From: Halobaculum sp. MBLA0143
GTDB taxonomy: Archaea; Halobacteriota; Halobacteria; Halobacteriales; Haloferacaceae
Assembly: GCF_041361465.1 (NCBI RefSeq)
Contig: NZ_JBGKAC010000001.1
Location: 1,178,001 to 1,242,000, forward strand
Direction: 5' to 3'
Length of the DNA: 64,000 bases
Every line of letters begins with the position of its first letter. Within the stretch, counting starts at the first letter, position 1. The position numbers and the translations under genes are program-made. This document shows positions 1 to 7,969 of this stretch, piece after piece. The notes under the pieces were generated by a model. That model made no database searches. It had not been told where the DNA came from and saw nothing but the letters and a program-made list of their open reading frames with translations.

Positions 1-1
1 C

Positions 2-772
2 ACCCGGGTGGAACTGGACGTGGACGCGGAGACGCGCCCGGGAGAGAGCCAGAACGTCGTCGGTCACCTCGGCCCGGAGACGGACGACCGGCTCCTGCTC
101 CTCGCCCACTACGACGCCCACGACATCGCGGAGGGGGCACTTGACAACGGCTGTGGCGTGGCGACGCTGCTCGTCGCCGCGGGGCTCCTGGCCGACGCGG
201 AACTGGACCGTGGAGTGACCGTCGCGGCCGTCGGCGCCGAGGAGGTCGGACTCCTGGGGTCGGAACACCTCGCGCAGACGCTGGACCTGGAGACGGTCGC
301 GGGCGTCTGCAACGTTGACGGCGCCGGTCGGTTCCGCGATCTGGTGGCGATGGCTCACAGTTCGACGGCGACCGCGAGCGTCGCGCGCCGCGTCGCCGAG
401 CGGACCGGCCACCCGGTCGCCGTCCAGACGGATCCACACCCGTTCTCCGACCAGTGGCCGTTCGTCCGCCGGGGCGTGCCGGCGCTCCAGCTCCACTCCC
501 GGGCCGCGACGCCGCCGGCCGCCACCGGCGACTCCCCCTCGGGTGGCGTCGGCGCCGGCCGAGGCTGGGGACACACCCACGCCGACACGCTCGACAAGGT
601 CGACGTCCGGAACGTCCGGGAACACGGGATGTTGACCGCGTTGCTCGTGCGGGAACTGGCGGCCGCGGAGCTGCCGCGGTTGGAGACGGCGACGCTGGAG
701 AAGGCGTTCGAACGGAACGACTTCGAGCCCGGAATGCGGGCGGCCGGACTGTGGCCCGACGAGTGGGCGTAG
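2..772 (+). CDS. M28-family metallopeptidase (aminopeptidase), 5' partial
   Basis: The reading frame is open from the left edge, so the N-terminus lies outside the window; about 256 residues are visible. M28 zinc-peptidase hallmarks appear in order: the first metal-ligand block AHYDAHDIAEGALDNGCG (His and bridging Asp), the catalytic/ligand Glu pair in AVGAEEVGLLGSEH, the Asp in CNVDGAGR, and the last His in GWGHTHADTLDKVD. By family the enzyme is a di-zinc aminopeptidase or carboxypeptidase removing terminal residues from peptides. No membrane segment is visible in the part seen. The substrate cannot be told from sequence, and paralogues include glutamate carboxypeptidase-like enzymes. Confidence 0.88.
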   Translation, partial: TRVELDVDAETRPGESQNVVGHLGPETDDRLLLLAHYDAHDIAEGALDNGCGVATLLVAAGLLADAELDRGVTVAAVGAEEVGLLGSEHLAQTLDLETVAGVCNVDGAGRFRDLVAMAHSSTATASVARRVAERTGHPVAVQTDPHPFSDQWPFVRRGVPALQLHSRAATPPAATGDSPSGGVGAGRGWGHTHADTLDKVDVRNVREHGMLTALLVRELAAAELPRLETATLEKAFERNDFEPGMRAAGLWPDEWA

Positions 773-895
773 TGTGAACTACCTCGGGGTCGAGTGGTTC
801 GAGATGCCGAGGGCGTCTCGTCGTCCCGGCTTCGGTCTCCGGAGACCCCGAGGCACCCGCCTCGTCTACCTGTAGAGAACTGTGAGGTGTCGGCG

Positions 896-1043
896 TCGGT
901 CGCGGTCGGCGTCTTCGTCCGCGACCCGTGTCGGTGTGACGCTCCGTCGGCGCACTATCGTCGGTCGCGGTCGGCGTCTTCGTCCGCGACCCGTGTCGGT
1001 GTGACGCTCCGTCGGCGCACTATCGTCGGTCGCGGTCGGCGTC
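896..1043. repeat. 65-bp tandem duplication, 2.3 copies
   Basis: A 65-bp unit beginning tcggtcgcggtcggcgtctt occurs perfectly at 896-960 and 961-1025. The first 18 bases are repeated a third time at 1026-1043. The third partial copy encodes the last residues (ADRDRR) and stop of the zinc protein on the minus strand. The unit therefore looks like a duplication of that gene's 3' end plus its downstream sequence. Identity between the full copies indicates a recent event. Confidence 0.95.
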
Positions 1044-1334
1044 GCCTTCGGTCGCGCGGGCGACGACCTCCCGTTGGAAGACGGCCGCGAACTCCTCGCT
1101 CGTCGGGTGGTCGACCTCGCGTTCCACGTCGGCCAGGAGCGACTCCAGGCCGTCGCGGGGCTGGTGACACAGGTCGCCGTGACAGTCTCCGCAGAGGTAC
1201 TCGAACTCCTTGTCGTGACGGTCCCACCGATCTCCCTCCTTGTCGTACTCGCGGGCGTCACCCCGGGGGAGCTGGTCGCCACAGGCGATGCAGACGACCT
1301 CTTCGCCACCCCGATCCCGCCGGGAACCGAACAT
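1020..1334 (-). CDS. Small two-CxxC zinc-binding protein
   Basis: A 104-residue acidic protein starting MFGSRRDRGG. It has one CxxC knuckle near residue 15 (VCIACG) and a second about 35 residues later (YLCGDCHGDLC), so it should bind one structural zinc. The middle and C-terminus (ADVEREVDHPTSEEFAAVF) look helical. The ATG at 1334 was chosen because upstream in-frame sequence is not coding-like. It resembles short haloarchaeal zinc-ribbon proteins of unknown function. The final six codons and stop lie in a tandem repeat, so the C-terminus may have been reshaped by the duplication. It is divergent from the PUA gene. Confidence 0.72.
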   Translation of the reverse strand: MFGSRRDRGGEEVVCIACGDQLPRGDAREYDKEGDRWDRHDKEFEYLCGDCHGDLCHQPRDGLESLLADVEREVDHPTSEEFAAVFQREVVARATEGDADRDRR

Positions 1335-1442
1335 GAGCGTACGTGAGACGCCCGGGGACTTAGGCGTTGTCGGCTCGTCGCCGACCGTGTCGTCGGTCGA
1401 CTCGGTCGGGACGGTCGGTCCGCTCGTCACCGAATCGAACGG

Positions 1443-1452
1443 GCGATTTATG
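1443..1452 (+). promoter_or_regulatory. TATA-like box for the PUA gene
   Basis: The AT-rich stretch gcgatttatg stands out in GC-rich DNA about 26-35 bases upstream of the ATG at 1478. This spacing is typical for haloarchaeal leaderless or short-leader transcripts. Assignment is by position and composition only. Confidence 0.45.
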
Positions 1453-1477
1453 CTCCCGACGCCGCCCAGACACACAC

Positions 1478-1957
1478 ATGGACGTGAAGTCGCGTCACCA
1501 CCTCCGGTCGGACGAGATCGACGAGATCCGGACGGCGTTGTCCGACCGGCTGGGCGTGTCGTTGGACGGAGAGGCGTTCGAACTGGTCGAGTTGACTGAC
1601 TCCCCGTTCGATCTCGTGTTGGTCGACGGTGACCCGGACGTGTTGTACGTGGACGGCGATCCGTTCCTCACCGTGCGTGGGGCCAACGAGCACCCCCCGG
1701 AGACGGGTGTGGTGACGGTCGACCCCGGGGCGGTGTCGTTCGTCTCCGACGGCGCAGACGTGATGCGCCCGGGGATCACCGAGGCGGACGACGGGATCTC
1801 GACGGACGACCTCGTCGCTATCGCCGAAGAGAGCCACGGGAAGGTGCTCGCGGTCGGGCGCGCGCTCGTCGACGGCAGCGAGATGGCCGGCAACGAGGGG
1901 AAGGTGGTGGAGTCGGTTCACCACGTCGGCGACGATCTGTACGAGTTCGCGGTGTAG
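1478..1957 (+). CDS. PUA-domain RNA-binding protein (MCT-1/Tma20-like)
   Basis: A 159-residue protein with an N-terminal helical domain (MDVKSRHHLRSDEIDEI) and a C-terminal PUA domain. The PUA signature is recognisable in the segment from VSFVSDGADVMRPGI through DDLVAIAEESHGKVLAVGRAL, the classic PUA beta-barrel with its Gly and Pro positions. Archaeal members are related to eukaryotic MCT-1/Tma20, which bind the small ribosomal subunit or RNA. It is probably cytoplasmic and acts in translation. The start is the ATG preceded by a TATA-like box. Length and architecture fit haloarchaeal orthologues; the precise RNA target is unknown. Confidence 0.88.
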   Translation: MDVKSRHHLRSDEIDEIRTALSDRLGVSLDGEAFELVELTDSPFDLVLVDGDPDVLYVDGDPFLTVRGANEHPPETGVVTVDPGAVSFVSDGADVMRPGITEADDGISTDDLVAIAEESHGKVLAVGRALVDGSEMAGNEGKVVESVHHVGDDLYEFAV

Positions 1958-2002
1958 TCGAGCGCTGCGTTCTTGCGCTCGGATCGAGACAGCTTCGACC
2001 GC

Positions 2003-2230
2003 ATGGACGAACTGATCGAGGTCGCAGATGTCCTCGTGGACGGCGGTCTCGAGGGTATCGTCGCCGCACTGATCCGACTCGTCGGGCTAGTCGCACTGCT
2101 CGCGGGTGTCGGCCTCTGGCTCCTGACGGACACCGGGCTGCTCGTCGCGCCGGCGGCGTTGATCGCCTGCGGACTGTTCACGCTGCTGATCGCTCCGGGG
2201 CTGTTCGTCGCCGCGTTGGAGGTCGTCTAG
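2003..2230 (+). CDS. Small two-helix membrane protein
   Basis: A 75-residue protein beginning MDELIEVADV. A long hydrophobic region is divided into two segments: roughly residues 22-40 (ALIRLVGLVALLAGVGLWL) and 47-72 (LLVAPAALIACGLFTLLIAP). A short acidic N-terminal amphipathic helix precedes them. No family was recognised. It starts 45 bp after the PUA gene in the same direction, and its stop codon overlaps the end of the convergent nuclease gene by 4 bases. Hydrophobicity and codon pattern support a real gene. Confidence 0.6.
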   Translation: MDELIEVADVLVDGGLEGIVAALIRLVGLVALLAGVGLWLLTDTGLLVAPAALIACGLFTLLIAPGLFVAALEVV

Positions 2231-3003
2231 TCGGTTGCCGCCAGGTCTGCGGCGACCGGCCGGTGATCGGAGGGCCGCCCGGCCGGCTCGTCGTCGCCGT
2301 CGGCGCCGCCGGCGTGGACGGCGTACCGCCGCGTCTCGAACCCGCGTGTGAACACGTAGTCCAGCCGCCGACGGTCGGCCGGGCTGTCCTCGTCGTGGGC
2401 GCGGCCGCCGAACCCGACGTACGTCGCCCGTGGCCCGACGGTCTCCCCGGCGGCGCGTCGGCTGTCGGACAGCGACTCCGTGAACGCCGCGTACGGCGGG
2501 GCGTCGGGCGTGCAGTTGCAGTCGCCGGCGACGACCGCCGGGCCGTCCGGGAGTCGGTCACGGACGAGCCGCGCACCCTCCAGGCGGGCCTCGCTCCCGC
2601 GGTGGTCGAGGTGGAGAGAGACGACCGGGAACGTCGCCTGCGTCTCGCGGTCGCGCAGCGTCACCCGGGTCGCAACGCGCGGGAAGGCGGCGTCCCACGC
2701 GACCACACCCAGTTCTCCGTCCGGCGCGATCCCGAACGCCGTCGCGTCGACTCGCTCGAACCGCTCGGGGTCGAAACCCACCGGCGTGTGGCTCCCGTTC
2801 TCGTCCGGAAACGCGACCCACTCGTGGGGCGTGCGCGCCCGGAGGTCGTCGAGTTGACCGTGCCAGCACTCCTGGAGTGCGATCACGTCCGGCTCCAGAC
2901 CCGCGAGCACGTCGGCGACACGGTCGCGTCGCCGCTCCCAGGCGATCGACCCCTCGTCTAAGCCGGCGTACCGGACGTTGTAGGCGACGACACGGAGTGT
3001 CAT
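2227..3003 (-). CDS. Endonuclease/exonuclease/phosphatase (EEP) family protein
   Basis: A 258-residue protein with EEP-superfamily motifs in order: VVAYNVRYAG (Asn), ALQECW (catalytic Glu), VVAGDCNCTPDAPPY (Asp/Asn pair), RRLDYVFTRG, and PSDHRPVAADL (Asp-His). The fold cleaves phosphodiester or phosphate-ester bonds with Mg2+; members include exonuclease III, sphingomyelinases and inositol phosphatases. No signal peptide is seen, so it is probably cytoplasmic. The ATG at 3003 starts directly on the first beta strand (MTLRVVAYN), which fixes the start. Substrate cannot be assigned. Confidence 0.87.
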   Translation of the reverse strand: MTLRVVAYNVRYAGLDEGSIAWERRRDRVADVLAGLEPDVIALQECWHGQLDDLRARTPHEWVAFPDENGSHTPVGFDPERFERVDATAFGIAPDGELGVVAWDAAFPRVATRVTLRDRETQATFPVVSLHLDHRGSEARLEGARLVRDRLPDGPAVVAGDCNCTPDAPPYAAFTESLSDSRRAAGETVGPRATYVGFGGRAHDEDSPADRRRLDYVFTRGFETRRYAVHAGGADGDDEPAGRPSDHRPVAADLAATD

Positions 3004-3232
3004 CGTGTCCACGGAGCGTCCCGACGGAGAAGAGTCTGCTCCCGGCGGCCCCCCGGCCGCCGTCGCGGAGGTCACCCACGCCGAACCACCTGTGCGGGTC
3101 CACCGACGACCGGAGCGCGTCGAGGGCGCCCACCCGGTGAACCCGTCTGGCACGTTCACCGCCGTCGAGCGGCCGGTCGTCCCGGCGACTCTATGCCGGA
3201 ACGCAGAAACCGGGGACGGCCGTACGTCGCCC

Positions 3233-5347
3233 GTGGATCAGAAACGCGAGCTGACCAGCGTGGACGTGGCCGCCGTCGTCGGGGAGCTGTCCCGGTACGA
3301 GGGGGCGAAGCTGGACAAGGCGTACCTCTACGGCGACGACCTGGTGCGGCTGAAGCTGCGCCACTACGACCACGGGCGGGTGGAGCTGTTGATCGAGACG
3401 GGCGAGCGGAAACGGCTCCACGCGGCGGACCCCGACCGGGTGCCGGACGCGCCGGAACGGCCGCCGGAGTTCGCCAAGACGATCCGGTCGCGGATCGCCG
3501 GCGGGGAGCTGGCGAGCGTCGAGCAGTTCGAGTTCGACCGGATCGTCGTCTTACGGTTCGAACGACCCGACGGCGACACGACGCTCGTCGTGGAGCTGTT
3601 CGGCGACGGCAACGTCGCGGTGCTGGACGAACACGGCGAGGTGTTACGGAGCCTGGAGACGGTGCGGCTGAAGTCACGGACGGTCGCCCCCGGCGCCGTC
3701 TACGAGTACCCCGCCTCGCGGCTCCAGCCGTTCGCGGTGGGGTTCGACCAGTTCCGTGCGAAGGTGCAGGAGTCGGACGCCGACGTGGTGCGGACGTTGG
3801 CCACCCAGCTCAACTTCGGCGGGCTGTACGGCGAGGAGATCTGTGCCCGAGCGGACGTGGACAAGACGCTGGACGTGTCGGAGCTGTCGGACGACCAGAT
3901 CCGGGCGCTGTACGACGCCGTCGGCCGGATCGGCGACCGGCTGCGCGCCGGCGACCTGGAGCCCCGAGTGTACGAGGACGACGACGAGGTCGTCGACGTG
4001 ACGCCGTTGCCGCTCGCCGAGCGGGAGTCGTTCGACGCCGTCGGCTTCGACGACTTCCAACGGGCGCTCGACGACTACTTCCGGCGACTGGACACGGACG
4101 AGGCGGACGACGACACTGCGCCACAACGGCCGGACTTCGAGGGAGAGATAGCCAAACAGGAACGGATCATCGAACAACAGGAGGGGGCGATCCAGAACTT
4201 CGAGGAGCAGGCCGAGGCGGAGCGCGAACGGGCGGAACTGTTGTACGCCAACTACGACCTCGTCGACGACGTGCTGACGACCGTGCGCGACGCGCGCGAA
4301 GAGGGGACCGACTGGGACGAGATCGAGGCGACGCTGTCGGCCGGCGCCGACCGCGGCATCCCCGCGGCGGAGGCGGTCGTCGGCGTCTCCGGGAGCGACG
4401 GCACCGTCACCGTCGATATCGACGACAGCCGGATCGAACTCGTCGTCGCCGACGGGGTCGAGAAGAACGCCGACCGGCTGTACCAGGAGGCCAAACGCGT
4501 CGAGGGGAAGAAACAGGGCGCCCTGGAGGCAATCGAGAACACCCGCGAGGAGCTGGAGGCGGTCCGGGAACGCAAGCGCCGTTGGGAGGCGGCCGACGGC
4601 CACCCGGACGACGAGGACGAGGAGGAGGACGACGACGACGAAGAAGAGACGGAGACGGACTGGCTCGCGGAGCCGTCGGTCCCCCTGCGGACGAGCGACG
4701 AGTGGTACGAGCGGTTCCGGTGGTTCCACACCTCCGACGGCTTCCTCGTGATCGGCGGCCGCAACGCCGACCAGAACGAGGACATCGTGAACAAGTACCT
4801 GAACAGCAACGACCTGTTCTACCACACTCAGGCCCACGGCGGTCCAGTGACGGTGTTGAAGGCGACCGGACCCAGCGAGGCCGCTCGTGACGTGGACATC
4901 CCCCAGCAGAGCCGCGAAGAGGCCGCACAGTTCGCGGTGGCGTACTCGTCCGTCTGGAAGGACGGTCGCGGCGCCGGCGACGCCTACGAGGTCACCCCGG
5001 ATCAGGTGTCGAAGACCCCCGAGAGCGGGGAGTACCTGGAGAAAGGCGGGTTCGTGATCCGCGGCGACCGGACGTACTACCGGGACCTGGCCGCTCGCGT
5101 CGCCGTCGGCGTCCAGGCCGAGGAGACGACCCAGGTGATCGGCGGGCCGCCGAGCGCCATCGGCGACCGTGCCGCGACGACGATCGAGCTGGAGCCCGGC
5201 CGGTTCGCCCAGAACGACGCCGCGGTGAAGTGCTACCGGGAGTTCAAGACCCGTTTCGCCGACGAGTCGTTCGTCCGGAAGGTGGCGAGTGCGGACCTGA
5301 TCCAGGAGTTCCTCCCGCCCGGCGGGAGCGACCTGCTCGGGGTGTGA
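3233..5347 (+). CDS. rqcH: RqcH/Rqc2 (NEMF) ribosome quality control protein
   Basis: A 704-residue protein from a GTG start (VDQKRELTSVDVAAVV). It has an N-terminal NFACT-N region (about 1-230), then a coiled coil (about 303-370, rich in EQQEGAIQNFEEQ-type heptads) and a second helical stretch (about 410-455). An extremely acidic tract follows at about 458-476, then the NFACT-R domain from about 486 (WYERFRWFHTSDGFLVIGGR, DLFYHTQAHGG). The family binds obstructed large ribosomal subunits with peptidyl-tRNA and recruits tRNA to tail or release stalled chains. It is cytoplasmic. Its nearness to pelota fits a shared stalled-ribosome pathway. The last 73 bp recur in degenerate form at 7188-7260. 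Confidence 0.93.
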   Translation: MDQKRELTSVDVAAVVGELSRYEGAKLDKAYLYGDDLVRLKLRHYDHGRVELLIETGERKRLHAADPDRVPDAPERPPEFAKTIRSRIAGGELASVEQFEFDRIVVLRFERPDGDTTLVVELFGDGNVAVLDEHGEVLRSLETVRLKSRTVAPGAVYEYPASRLQPFAVGFDQFRAKVQESDADVVRTLATQLNFGGLYGEEICARADVDKTLDVSELSDDQIRALYDAVGRIGDRLRAGDLEPRVYEDDDEVVDVTPLPLAERESFDAVGFDDFQRALDDYFRRLDTDEADDDTAPQRPDFEGEIAKQERIIEQQEGAIQNFEEQAEAERERAELLYANYDLVDDVLTTVRDAREEGTDWDEIEATLSAGADRGIPAAEAVVGVSGSDGTVTVDIDDSRIELVVADGVEKNADRLYQEAKRVEGKKQGALEAIENTREELEAVRERKRRWEAADGHPDDEDEEEDDDDEEETETDWLAEPSVPLRTSDEWYERFRWFHTSDGFLVIGGRNADQNEDIVNKYLNSNDLFYHTQAHGGPVTVLKATGPSEAARDVDIPQQSREEAAQFAVAYSSVWKDGRGAGDAYEVTPDQVSKTPESGEYLEKGGFVIRGDRTYYRDLAARVAVGVQAEETTQVIGGPPSAIGDRAATTIELEPGRFAQNDAAVKCYREFKTRFADESFVRKVASADLIQEFLPPGGSDLLGV

Positions 5348-5388
5348 GGGCGGGCGGAGACAGGTGTCGATCCCGTGAGGACGCGCGA

Positions 5389-5658
5389 CTACTTCGTGTC
5401 GCCGTCGCCCGCGTCGCCGTCCCCCTCACCCAGCACGTCGTCGGCGAACGCCCGCAGTTCGCGCCCGTGTTCCGCCGAGAGCCCGGTCTGGCGGGCGGAC
5501 TCCAGCTGTGACTCGACGAGCCGGTTCTGTTGTGGCCCCCGCACTTCCGGGGGGTTGTTCCGTACGTACTCGGCTCACCGCTCGACCGCTGCCAGCCCCT
5601 CGCGGCGGGTCTGCTCGCGGCGGTCGGCCAACGGGTCGTCGGGATCTGAGTCTGGCAC
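5389..5658 (-). pseudogene. Small hypothetical gene interrupted by an in-frame TGA
   Basis: Reading the minus strand from GTG at 5658 gives VPDSDPDDPLADRREQ and on to LAAVER, then a TGA stop (5575-5577). The same frame continues with AEYVRNNPPEVRGPQQNRL and VESQLESARQTGLSAE to a TAG at 5389-5391. Both halves have acidic, helical, haloarchaeal-like composition and one frame, so they look like one 89-codon gene. A single G-to-A change of TGG (Trp) would create the stop. The family is not recognised. It could instead be a sequencing error. It lies 41 bp past the end of rqcH, convergent with it. Confidence 0.62.
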
Positions 5659-5719
5659 ACTCCTCGGACATCCCCAGGTGACGGTCGCCGTGGGGCCGTC
5701 GACGACGCTCACGGCGCCA

Positions 5720-5900
5720 TCTCCGCCCCGGCCGGCCCCAGCGCGTCGGCGGCCGACGCGGACGCGCAGCTCCACGAGACCGCCCGCAGACCCCGACAGA
5801 GTCGGCACACGCCGCCTACGACGAGCGTGTCGGCGTCGTTGCGACGGCGCTGGCGACGCTCCGCGACCGAGTCGAGTCGTCGACGTCGGAGGCGAAGTAG
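5720..5900 (+). pseudogene. Possible decayed gene remnant
   Basis: Two short coding-like stretches lie in different forward frames. About 5713-5770 reads ISAPAGPSASAADADAQLHE, and about 5805-5900 reads ESAHAAYDERVGVVATALAT followed by LRDRVESSTSEAK and a TAG. Joining them needs a frameshift. Composition suggests a broken helical protein rather than chance, but no family was recognised and no start can be placed. The remaining DNA up to 6031 shows no gene I can support; one minus frame has an isolated PCRSC knuckle. Confidence 0.25.
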
Positions 5901-6031
5901 CTCTCGGAGACGCCGGTGTCGACTTCGGTGACGCGGAGTCGATGGCGCCGACGCGGAGTCGACCGTCGGCCCGCACGACCGCGGCGGCGACGGTGTCGCC
6001 CCGTCGACAGCTACGGCACGGGAGAACGGCG

Positions 6032-6715
6032 TCACAACACCGACGCCAGCTCTGCGAGTGAGCCGAGTCGGTAGTCCGGCGTCGGGTCGGGGTCGTCCGT
6101 CGCGTCGTCGCGCGGCACCCACGCACTCGCCGCCCCGGCGGCGCGAGCACCGCCCACGTCGTCGTGGAGTGAGTTGCCGACGAGCAGAACTCGCTCCGGG
6201 GTGGTGTCGAGCGCCGCGGCCGCACGCTGCACCGGCTCCGGACTCGGCTTCCCCGGCGCGTCACCCTCGGGATGACAGTACAACTCGACGGCGAACGCGT
6301 CCCGAATACCGACGGCGTCGAGTTTCGTCGTCTGTGTCTCCCGTCTTCCGTTGGTCACCAGCCCGACCGATCCGTCGTCGGCCGCGGCCGCCAGCGCGGA
6401 CGCTGCCCCCTCGCGGAGCGACACGGCCGTGTGGTCCACCACCTCGGCGTTGGCCGCCGCCAGTCTCGGGGCGAGCGACGGATCCCCCCCGACCGTCTCG
6501 ATCACCGCCCGGTACACCGCCTCGTAGAACGCCCGGTCTCCGGTGGCGTCCACCTCCGGCAACGAGTGGAAGTCCACCGCGCGCATATCGGCCGGGTCGA
6601 AGAACGGGTCCACGTCCACCCGGTCGAACACGCCCGCGTGAATCTCCTCGAGTCCCTGTTCGTCCACGACCAGCGTCCCGTCGAGGTCGAACAACACCGC
6701 GTCGAACGTGTTCAC
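6032..6715 (-). CDS. HAD-superfamily hydrolase
   Basis: A 227-residue protein from GTG at 6715 with HAD motifs. Motif I is FDLDGTLV, with the nucleophile and general acid Asp at about 10 and 12. Motif II is the SVGLVTNGR strand end. The motif III Lys is in GKPSPEP, and motif IV is VGNSLHDDVGGARAAG. The helical cap between motifs I and II is typical of the phosphoglycolate-phosphatase-like subfamily. It dephosphorylates a small phospho-metabolite in the cytoplasm; the substrate is unknown. Its start overlaps the stop of an upstream ORF (6712-7170) by four bases. It sits within a segment bounded by two copies of the rqcH 3' end. Confidence 0.85.
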   Translation of the reverse strand: MNTFDAVLFDLDGTLVVDEQGLEEIHAGVFDRVDVDPFFDPADMRAVDFHSLPEVDATGDRAFYEAVYRAVIETVGGDPSLAPRLAAANAEVVDHTAVSLREGAASALAAAADDGSVGLVTNGRRETQTTKLDAVGIRDAFAVELYCHPEGDAPGKPSPEPVQRAAAALDTTPERVLLVGNSLHDDVGGARAAGAASAWVPRDDATDDPDPTPDYRLGSLAELASVL

Positions 6716-7170
6716 GACTCCGAGTTCGGGAGGCTCTCGGCAAGGCCGTTTCGACCGGTCGCGGACAGTGAGAGGCCGTCGTAGTTCTCGTCCGGGTCGT
6801 CTGGGTGGTTCGACGACGACGGGCCGCCACGGGAGGGTAGCGGCGGCGCTCGACGGACCGACCGCACGGGCGAACGGCAGCCGTCCACTCCGGTCGCCAG
6901 ACTGGTAGCGGCGACTCGCCGGGTGTCGCACCGGCCGGGCCAGACGATCCAGAGTCGAGACGTTCGGAGTGTCCCGAAGACCGATGTCCCGTATCGACGG
7001 TTGTCTGCGGCCGTTCTGGCGAGAACCTCTGTTCGCTCGCTCGCCCGTCCCGCGGTCGCTGTCGGTGTGCCGTCGTCGTTCTGGGAATCGTCGAGTCGGT
7101 CGGAGAGGGCGCGCCGGCCACCACCGCCGACGACGTACTGGCGAACCCGGTCGCGTTCCCCCTCGGTCAC
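6712..7170 (-). CDS. Doubtful ORF upstream of the HAD gene
   Basis: This 152-codon frame from GTG 7170 (VTEGERDRVRQYVVGGG) ends with a TGA that overlaps the HAD GTG start as GTGA, the arrangement used for translational coupling throughout this window. Its two ends look acidic and haloarchaeal (LSDRLDDSQNDDG; DDPDENYDGLSLS). The middle is basic, Cys- and Trp-bearing and unlike a normal halophilic protein. It may be a decayed or recently formed gene. No domain was recognised. Otherwise 6716-7187 holds nothing I can support. Confidence 0.28.
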   Translation of the reverse strand: MTEGERDRVRQYVVGGGGRRALSDRLDDSQNDDGTPTATAGRASERTEVLARTAADNRRYGTSVFGTLRTSRLWIVWPGRCDTRRVAATSLATGVDGCRSPVRSVRRAPPLPSRGGPSSSNHPDDPDENYDGLSLSATGRNGLAESLPNSES

Positions 7171-7187
7171 GTTCTCGACGGGCCCGT

Positions 7188-7260
7188 CGGAAGGGGCCGA
7201 GTGCGGACCCGATCCGGGGGTTCCTGCCGCCGGGCGGGAACGACCCGATCGAGGTGTGAG
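7188..7260 (+). pseudogene. Orphan copy of the rqcH 3' end
   Basis: These 73 bp align without gaps to the last 73 bp of rqcH (5276-5348), with 62 of 73 bases the same by eye. They encode SADPIRGFLPPGGNDPIEV plus a stop, against SADLIQEFLPPGGSDLLGV in RqcH. No other rqcH homology is visible upstream, so this is a gene fragment. Substitutions are mixed and partly synonymous, so the copies diverged some time ago or came from different lineages. Confidence 0.85.
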
Positions 7261-7325
7261 ACGACCGTCGTCCGCTCACCCGACGACGCCGTTGGCTACT
7301 TGTCGCTCGACAGAGACCCGAGGCC

Positions 7326-7793
7326 GTGGAGAAGACAGTGTTCAGACGCGAGGACAGAGGCGACGACGCGGCCGCGGCGACGGCCGTGCGAACACGCCAC
7401 GCGGACCACGACCGCGTGCAACTCGACGGGTTCGTCCCGCCCGGGGAGACGCCCCGGGACCGGGCCGATCGAGGACTGTCGTTCGCGGCGACGTTCCTCT
7501 CGGAGTACTGTGACGGGGGGTTGGAGGACGTGACGACGATCCGTCACTACGTCCGCGAGGATCTCCTCCCGGAGGCGGAGTTCGAGATCGGCGCGGCGTG
7601 TCGGGAGCACTTCGAGCCGCCGGAGCTGCCGGCGACCGTGATGGTCGGCGTGAGCGACGTCGTCGGCGGCGACGCCGCGGTGAAGATGGAACTGCGGGCG
7701 ACGGTGCCACACGATCGCGAGACGACGGACGTAGACGTGGTGGAGCTGCCGCCGCCACCGGGGTACGCGAGCAGCGCCGACCGGACGGAGTGA
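7326..7793 (+). CDS. Rid/YjgF-like protein, non-canonical
   Basis: A 155-residue protein. The segment FLSEYCDGGLEDVTTIRHYV, followed by REDLLPEAEFEIGAACREHF, PPELPATVMVGVSDV and AAVKMELRATV, follows the RidA (YjgF/YER057c/UK114) fold pattern of helix, strand and the PxxPARxxV motif. RidA proteins hydrolyse reactive enamine/imine intermediates. Here the Arg normally found in the PAR motif is absent (ELPATVMVGV), so deaminase activity is doubtful and a ligand-binding Rid subgroup is more likely. The GTG at 7326 is an assumed start; the N-terminal 25 residues are not conserved-looking. Confidence 0.6.
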   Translation: MEKTVFRREDRGDDAAAATAVRTRHADHDRVQLDGFVPPGETPRDRADRGLSFAATFLSEYCDGGLEDVTTIRHYVREDLLPEAEFEIGAACREHFEPPELPATVMVGVSDVVGGDAAVKMELRATVPHDRETTDVDVVELPPPPGYASSADRTE

Positions 7794-7969
7794 CCGAACG
7801 TCGGCACTGTCCCACTCGGCGTTCGTCCACGGTCTCGCGGCGACACAGTGGGTGGGTTCGGCAGTCGTGGACGGTCGAACTGCCGTCGGCGCGTCAGTCG
7901 CAGCGAACTGTCCCGGGTCGTGAGCGTCGAACCACGACACCCTTGTAGCGGCCCGCCCGAGATCCGAGT

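Noticed and set aside
3674-4837. 387-codon minus-strand ORF in rqcH
   Set aside because: Antisense to conserved NFACT domains; hydrophobic/basic shadow of acidic codons.
5575-5577. Selenocysteine at the in-frame TGA
   Set aside because: Selenocysteine machinery is not known from haloarchaea, no SECIS-like structure is evident, and Trp fits the context better.
5349-7260. Integrated mobile element between the rqcH end copies
   Set aside because: No integrase, transposase or terminal inverted repeat was found, so only a direct repeat with decay can be claimed.
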